DNA of 64,000 bases from Megaleporinus macrocephalus (lineage: Eukaryota; Chordata; Actinopteri; Characiformes; Anostomidae). The stretch is taken from contig CM038706.1 of the NCBI GenBank assembly GCA_021613375.1, positions 25,675,366 through 25,739,365 on the forward strand, given 5' to 3'. Each line of letters starts with the position of its first letter. The stretch's first letter is position 1. The translations under genes and the position numbers were made by a program. The notes beneath the pieces are model-generated. The model was not told where the DNA came from and ran no database searches. It saw only the letters and a program-made list of their open reading frames with translations. Shown one piece after another: positions 58,367 through 64,000 of the stretch.

Positions 58367-58730
58367 TGTAACGCTGCGAGAGACGAGGTAGGCGGATACA
58401 CAGGCAAATGTCTTTTATTGGACTCCATATTGAACACAAAAGAAGTAAACAGACAGATGGGCAGCAACGTTACCAGTACAAACACACATACACAATTCTG
58501 GACCCTAAAGAGCGTGAGAGAAGGCTTTATACAGACACACGATACTAAACACAAGACACCTGGTGAACATAACACAGCACAGGTGGAGGGTGGAGACACG
58601 GAGCACATGACGGGAACGTAAACAGAACCACGTGAATTTGACAGGACAACATAAATAAAAGCACATGGGACAGACATACAGACACGTGACAACAATGACA
58701 GACAGGCTTGGAACAGGGCAGGACGTGACA
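58367..58730 (-). mobile_element. Solo LTR with perfect 5-bp target duplication
   Basis: A 364-bp LTR that reads TGTCACGTCCTGCC...CGTCTCTCGCAGCGTTACA on the minus strand, so it has TG...CA ends with a TGT/ACA inverted terminal triplet. A poly(A) signal AATAAAAG lies near its 3' end (about 58,413-58,420 on the plus strand as CTTTTATT). It is flanked by perfect CTTAT repeats (58,362-58,366 and 58,731-58,735). No internal retrotransposon sequence is present on either side, so it is a solo LTR left by recombination between two LTRs. The 5-bp duplication fits a Gypsy-type element. The open frames here on both strands are shadows. Confidence 0.92.
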
Positions 58731-59313
58731 CTTATAGATTAAGAGCTTCAGCTCTACTGGGGCATAAAGGCCAAATAAAATAATTAACCATGTCTGCAGT
58801 AGTCTCAAGAGCAAGACATTCCAGTTTAACCCCCTTCAGATGGTTCATTGTAAAGTCAGAGGGAAACTACTTTTGAGTGGATTAATGTTACTTTTTTAAG
58901 TTGTTACTGTTGCATTTCATTGTTCAAGCAGGGAACTTCAAAACATGATTACAATAGTGAGAATGGATTACTAAAATAACTAAAATTACTCATTAGATGA
59001 GGAAGACAACCAAGTTCAAGTTACAAGGTAAATTAGCTACCTGGCTAACTGGTTAACTTACCTCAGTTTGGCCTCGTTTTCCAGATTGATAGGGTAAAAT
59101 CCTGTTTCTGGTCTCGAGTTTGTGCTAAATGTAAAATTGCTTTCTTCTGGTTTTGTTGCATCTTCGATGTACAATAATCTGTCTTGTTTATGGACCAATG
59201 TAAGAGTTGCACTAATGCTAGCTTGACTGTTTTTATTAGCCTAAAAATCAGTGGCTAGGCCAGCAGTCAGGATTGGTTAAGTCAACAGCAATTCCCAGTA
59301 GTGAGAAAACACT

Positions 59314-59878
59314 GAGTGCATTTAATAATTTAATAACTGCAGGAAATCAGATTTCACCAGTAATCTGATCAACGCCTTTACATGCACTTGAGTAATCAGA
59401 TAATGGGAGAATCTGGATCTACATGAGTCAGGCAGTAATTGGATTTCTGCTTTGCAACCGACCAACGAGCTGAAAGAATCAGATGTAACATAAACGTAAC
59501 ATAAAACTCAAATTTTATGGCACATCGTCGTTTACCAGAAAATATGAGCTTATGTCATCTAGAGGATGTATAATATCTAAATCCTTCATTTAGTCAAGCA
59601 TCTAATTGTTTTTGGCCTTGCTGCAAATATGAGAAATCCAAAAGAAATCTGAGTAAGGGTGTGCATGTGCCAGCTCTCTGCTCTCTGGATCTGATTTCAT
59701 AATTCAAAACTTTCCAGGACTAAATCTGATCTAAAAGCAAACTCTCTGCTTTCTGTTTCAGATTTCATAATCCAAAACTTTACAGGTATGTTGTTTACAT
59801 GTCCACTTGAATAATTAAATAACTGCAGAAACTGGATTATGATTAGATTACTAAGTGAAGGTGAATGCGCTCATTGAC
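59314..59878. mobile_element. Inverted-repeat element with GAGTGCATTTA ends
   Basis: The left end GAGTGCATTTAATAATTTAA, followed by TAACTGCAGGAAATCAG, faces a right end that reverse-complements to GAGCGCATTCACCTTCACTT, then TAATCTAATCATAATCC and TTCTGCAGTTATTTAATTAT. The middle has two related segments (CTGATTTCATAATTCAAAAC and CAGATTTCATAATCCAAAAC, about 70 bp apart). A small fragment of the family is at 2.5 kb. Non-coding DNA transposon, class unknown. Confidence 0.6.
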
Positions 59879-59879
59879 A

Positions 59880-61589
59880 ATCAAAAATATGAAATGTAAA
59901 TAATTTTTTTTTAAAGTCTGTCACATCAAGACTGCACTACAGAATATTGTATAACATTAGAAATGCTCTATTAAACTTTAGTTTTAAAAGAGCATGCTGC
60001 TTTAAAGTCACATGCACACATGACTGTTTATATTTGCTTTGCTTGACATTATCTTTAATTAGAACAAAATTTCAAGAATATAATGAAAATAGTTTGGATT
60101 ATGCACATGAATTACAGAAGAATATGCTTGGTCATTTGTGTGCACAATAAAATTGCTTTTTTAAATCCTTTGAAGTATCAGAAGCAATATTAACAACATA
60201 GTGTTGGCTGGTATGAATTGTGCAGCAGAGGTACATGCTGACAGTCATGCTTTTCTTATTCTACACAATGTAACTGTATAAACACAGCCAATTTATAGAG
60301 CTCAGCACTGCTCAGTACTGTATGCATTTTCTTATTGAGTGCTTTGGCCTTTAGTTACTGGTTTCATTGTTTATATTTAAGCATTTTTTCTGTTGAAAAG
60401 TTGGCTTAATTTAGTTCATCTGGCCAAAACTCTAAAGCTAAATTGGTGAAAAAGAGAACATCATCAAACAATATTTCCAGTAAATCATAACTTATCTCTG
60501 AGCTTATGTATCGTGTTCAGGCTGGAAACACACTGGAGACTTTAGAATGTACCGGCAGTGATTCAAGTCCAGTCTAAAAGCAGAGTCAAGATAAAAGCTA
60601 ACATTAGTTTCACTTACAGTAGGAGGTCAGGTTGAGCTGAGCTTGCCACTTTCAGCACGAGGAGGAAGTCCTGACAGTCTTCTATTTACAGTCCACAAAC
60701 ATACATACGACTGTGATTTCAGCACCCCTCACAAGATTAATTCAAAGTGTATAGCACATCCAGAATCCCGCAGCCAAAATGGCAGAAGAGGTCACTATAG
60801 TTCATGTTTTCATATGAAAATAATCAAAAACATAAAAGCTGCTGTAACTAAACCCACAAATTCAGTGCTCTAATATTCTTTGTCACTTAGTAGTTTATTT
60901 CAACTTCTATCTATTAAGGGCAGGACTAGTGAGGACTGCTTCAGGGTCATGCTGATTGCACTGGGAATTGTGGGGAACCATGTTACTCCATTATCCTTTG
61001 GGATCTCAGGTCAAGAGGTTCTTCCTTAAAAACACAACAGCTGTGCTGTATGTGAAGAACAGGGAACATGTTGCCCTCTTTTACAAGTTTACTTTGCTAT
61101 CATCCCACAAGTGGCAACTAAATAACCGTGCGTCTGATCACTGCATGATGACCTCGAAGTTGCTTAGTGCCTATGGATGTATTTATTGGCTATTTTCACT
61201 ATTACAAGAGAACATTCAGACCAACATATAATAAATAACAATATATGACTTAATATGATCTGTTGAGAGATCTGCTCATCAGGGTGTAGGCTTATAGCGA
61301 TTTTTCTGTTTGGACGACTGTTTTGTTTGACTTACCACTTTTATGGTGAGTGCACTCTCTAGTGGCTGGAACTAAAACTACAGAAGAAAATTAATTGGTC
61401 TCATGAGCTTATATTTTACTTATAGTACTATATGAATGCCACTTCGGCAGGGTTGTTTACTTTAAAAACATATTCTGGTACTAATTACATAAAAATGTAA
61501 ACAATTCTGTATTAAAATGATACTTTTCTGATTTCATTTAACATCTTCCAACCATTCTTTATTCCTTAGAATTAAACAAAGTTCCTCTT
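59880..61589. other. Unique DNA, nothing recognised
   Basis: Plus frames at 59,947-60,150, 60,643-60,873 and 60,956-61,231 show no domain. At 61,440-61,520 CAGGGTTGTTTACTTTAAAA with ATTACATAAAAATGTAA is a weak element-like trace. Confidence 0.4.
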
Positions 61590-62011
61590 CACAGTCGAGT
61601 CACATTATTAACTAATATCCAGAGTAAACAGCATGTGTGCAGCACAGACAGCAGCTAGAGAGGCTGGGAGTGACTTAATAAGGTCCTAGTAGGTGGTCAC
61701 AGGTATCTAGAGCCATCTCACAGTTGCTGAAGGGCGTGTGAGGGAGGACCCACAGAGCGAACACAGATTGAGGTGGTCACACAGATGCTCAATTGGGTTC
61801 AAGTCTGGGAAATTAGTGGTCCAGGGTAGTACTTGGAAGTCTTGGGCATGCTCTTTCAACCAGTGTTGGACATTTCTAGCTGTGTGATGTGCCACATTGT
61901 CTTGCTGGAAGAATGGAAGAATCTGGAAGGATGGATTCATACCCAACTTGGTTAAGAGTGCCTTCCACATGGAATAGTAGGAAGTGGTCATAGTAATATG
62001 ACTTGACTGTG
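61590..62011 (-). mobile_element. Tc1-like DD36E transposon, internally deleted
   Basis: Terminal repeats CACAGTCGAGTCACATTATT (left) and, reverse-complemented, CACAGTCAAGTCATATTACT (right) match at about 17 of 20 bases. A TA follows the right end, as expected for a TA target. The minus frame 61,991-61,707 has FQQDNVAHHTARNVQHWL, then VLPWTTNFPDLNPIEHL. The second catalytic Asp (residue 31) and the final Glu (residue 68) are both intact, with 36 residues between them, hence the DD36E type. The N-terminal two thirds (DNA-binding domain and first catalytic Asp) are missing, so the left-over 422 bp is inactive. It is the same family as the relic at 35.6 kb. Confidence 0.88.
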
Positions 62012-62044
62012 TATTAACACTAACAGCCTACATGGGGAAACGCT

Positions 62045-62640
62045 GGGCATCCTATTCCCAAACTATAGGCATTAATATAAACAGTTCTTTCATATTTCTA
62101 AAGTTCTAAGGTATCAAGGTTTTTCACTAGGTTTTGGAGTATGTCTGTAGAAATCTGAGCCCATTTGTTATGATGGGTGAGAAGGTCTGGCTTAATATTT
62201 CATCCCATTCCTTAATGTTCCAGTTCATGACAAATGTGTTTGAAAAGTTTAGGACTCCAGACTCGTCAAGCCATGTCTTCATGGACCTCGTTTTGTGTAC
62301 AGGGGCAGGAAGAGGATACGTTCTTCTCCAAACTGTTGCTATATAATGAAAGTATGGAAAGATCTTTAGAATGTCTTTGTTTGCATGTAGCTGTTCACAG
62401 GAACAAAGCCTGAAAAACAGCCCCATGCCTCCTCCACCAAACTTTACTGTTGCACTATATATGTTGAGAGGTAGAGTTCTCCTGGCATCTGCCAAACCTA
62501 GATTCCTCTATCAGACTTCCAAATAATGAAGCGTAATTCATCACTCTAATTAACATTTTTCAACTACTCGGGAGTCCAGTGCCAGCTCTAGGGTCCAGGT
62601 TGCTTTACACCACTTCAGCTGTACATTTACATGCACAAAA
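62045..62640 (-). pseudogene. Tc1-like transposase relic (second family)
   Basis: The minus frame 62,495-62,127 reads ADARRTLPLNIYSATVKFGG followed by GGMGLFF, then APVHKTRSMKTWLDESGV and a drifted C-terminal part (WDEILSQTF... LRFLQTYSKT). This matches a teleost Tc1 family with the TVKFGGGG landmark. Alignment continues upstream to about 62,640 through CGTAATTCATCACTC and GCTTTACACCACTTC on the plus strand. The D-containing motif before APVHK is lost. The bases nearest the left end (62,050-62,075, CTATAGGCATTAATATA) resemble the tail seen at 33.06 kb. Confidence 0.8.
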
Positions 62641-62859
62641 ACATCTTGATATTAGTCTAACTGAAACTGTTTGATTTCCCAACCACAATGATTTAAAGCT
62701 GCTTTAATTTTTAGCTGGTTTGCTAAAGTCAGGAGCAGAGTTTAAGTTTTTGTGATTGACCTTTTTCTATGTAGTTCAGTTGGTTTCATGTTGCACGGGC
62801 AATACAAACTGAAAATTACAAGGTTTTTTTGATTGGTCAGGAAGTTGACATGAATACCA

Positions 62860-63030
62860 CACCTTTCCAATCGAACCTTTTCTTTAGTTCAGTTCATATA
62901 GAAAGGTGTGAACACTCCTCAGTTCAGTTGACTGGGATACACTGGGTGATGTTCACTGGGTGATGTAACAAACTGAACTAAAGGAAAAGTTTGATTTGTT
63001 TAAAGCAGGTAGTGTAAAAGCACCTATAAA
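62860..63030. repeat. Inverted-repeat MITE (CTTTAGTTCAGTT arms)
   Basis: CGAACCTTTTCTTTAGTTCA at the left and AACTGAACTAAAGGAAAAGT followed by TTGATTTG at the right are inverted repeats. TAGTGTAAAAGCACCTA just after the right arm is a typical outer end of a teleost repeat. In the middle, CACTGGGTGATGT is duplicated with a 17-19-bp period. Confidence 0.5.
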
Positions 63031-63831
63031 CTCTACTTGTGCTAGATATATAAAAATACTCTTGCACAAAAGATGTGACTTATAGGCTGCTGAATGTAGG
63101 TGCATGCTAGGTGAAGGGCACTTTACCTGCAGTTATCTGTTTAATCAGTAAGCTTCATGCAGTAGAAGGGGGGGGGACTTCAGCAATTCTCAACAATAAA
63201 TGTATTTTATAAATCCCAAGTATTGTTACTCTAGGGGTCCCTATTCTATGGGTGGGAATTGCCGTTGATGGATTCGGAGGTAAGGGGAGGCTAAGTAGAA
63301 ATCCAACCAAGAGTTCAAGCAACTTTAGTGCATAGTGAGCTGACCTCATTCATTATTTTTTATTCATTTTTTATTCATTATAGTTTTTTGTTTGGCTCAA
63401 AATTTTGTACTAAAATTATTCACATTCATTACAGTGTACTGTAATAAATGTGAAGCTAACTATGTAGACTAAAATCAATGTAAAATGTCAGGGGTCAAAT
63501 AGACATTGTTTTGTAATGGAGGACATGTTTTTTTGGAGAACATTAACGTGTACTAGGTCCAAAGATCCCTGAATTGAGCATCACTATGTGTACAGTGTGA
63601 CATAAGATGTAATTATAATTGTTCTTCTATCAGAAAGTCAGATTTAAAAAAATACAAATTTATTTATGTATATTTATATTGTATCAGCGTATGGCTGGTC
63701 TGCATGGCTACACCTCCCAAGTGTCCTCCCACAAAGTCAGAGGAGGTCACTTCCAACTATACAGTTCCTTTACGTGGTAGATAGCAAAGCCACACAAACT
63801 ACCTCACAGCCTAGTAACACAAATAACACAT
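63031..63831. other. Unique DNA, nothing recognised
   Basis: It contains a G-run near 63,168. Nothing else is recognised. Confidence 0.45.
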
Positions 63832-64000
63832 ATCAGAATCAGACTTTATTGGCCAAGTATTCCCACACATTCAAGGAATTCGTTTTTGGTTACAGTGGCT
63901 CACAGTGCACAATAACGGACATTACAGAATTAACAAACACACACAACCTACACAGTCATACACACAAAATGACATACATGCAAAGACACACCTGTAAACG
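63832..64000 (-). mobile_element. LINE 3' end, antisense, running off the window
   Basis: ATCAGAATCAGACTTTATTG, then GCCAAGTATTCCCACACATT and CAAGGAATTCGTTTTTGGTT, read on the minus strand as AATAAAGTCTGATTCTGAT. This is the 3' terminus of a CR1/Rex-like teleost LINE (normally GGCCAATAAAGCTGATTCTGATTC). The remainder continues beyond the last base, with a CA-rich stretch. Confidence 0.6.

Noticed and set aside
58363..58731. 122-codon minus frame, Cys- and Val-rich
   Set aside because: It coincides exactly with the solo LTR and its duplication; non-coding.

Overview
This is vertebrate genomic DNA, almost certainly from a teleost fish and plausibly an otophysan (characin or catfish group); I cannot name the species. 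The evidence is the repeat content: many decayed Tc1-like transposons (including a DD36E type), hAT elements with BED-finger remnants, L2-like and CR1/Rex-like LINEs, a tRNA-derived SINE of the common teleost type, MITEs, and AT-rich unique DNA between them. I recognise no intact protein-coding gene, rRNA, tRNA, CRISPR array or bacterial or phage feature. Most long open frames are random or lie inside repeats. The window behaves as a gene desert or a very long intron or intergenic stretch.

Layout. 0-10 kb: a 940-bp hAT element with a BED-finger remnant, two MITEs, a foldback and an hAT N-terminal fragment. 10.7-13.6 kb: a 37-bp minisatellite on the 3' side of a broken LINE, a Tc1 C-terminal fragment and an inverted-repeat element. 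14-20 kb: a Tc1 helix-turn-helix remnant, a terminal-inverted-repeat element, and a trace of an LTR retrotransposon leader with a primer-binding-site motif. 20.7-22.0 kb: a complete non-autonomous hAT element with a perfect 8-bp target duplication. 23-30 kb: a MITE, a CpG-rich patch that resembles a promoter and first exon on the minus strand, a long inverted repeat, a Ser/Thr/Pro/Gln-rich open frame, and another Tc1 remnant. 30-32 kb is repeat-poor. 32.3-33.5 kb is a pile-up of at least four element fragments. 35.6 kb holds a DD36E-type Tc1 end.

38.9-47 kb is LINE-rich: an L2 reverse-transcriptase relic with sense and antisense L2 tails beside it, and a CR1/Rex-like relic whose 3' UTR carries a 1.6-kb minisatellite. 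48-53 kb: two more copies of the same MITE, a long foldback, a Tc1 relic and a third LINE relic ending in a CA microsatellite. 54.3-55.7 kb: a long Tc1 relic with a SINE inserted in its right terminal repeat. 58.4 kb: a solo LTR with a perfect 5-bp target duplication. 59.3-63 kb: an inverted-repeat element, two adjacent Tc1 relics of different families, and another inverted repeat. The window ends inside the 3' tail of a minus-strand LINE.

The most interesting signals are: three LINE 3' ends that each run into a tandem array; a minisatellite built from one 14-bp core and two alternating spacers; two well-dated insertions (hAT and solo LTR); a nested SINE-in-Tc1 insertion; a five-copy local MITE family; and two weak candidates for host gene parts (CpG-rich first-exon-like patch near 25.8 kb, Gln-rich frame near 28.3 kb). 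I found no evidence for an undescribed multi-gene system.
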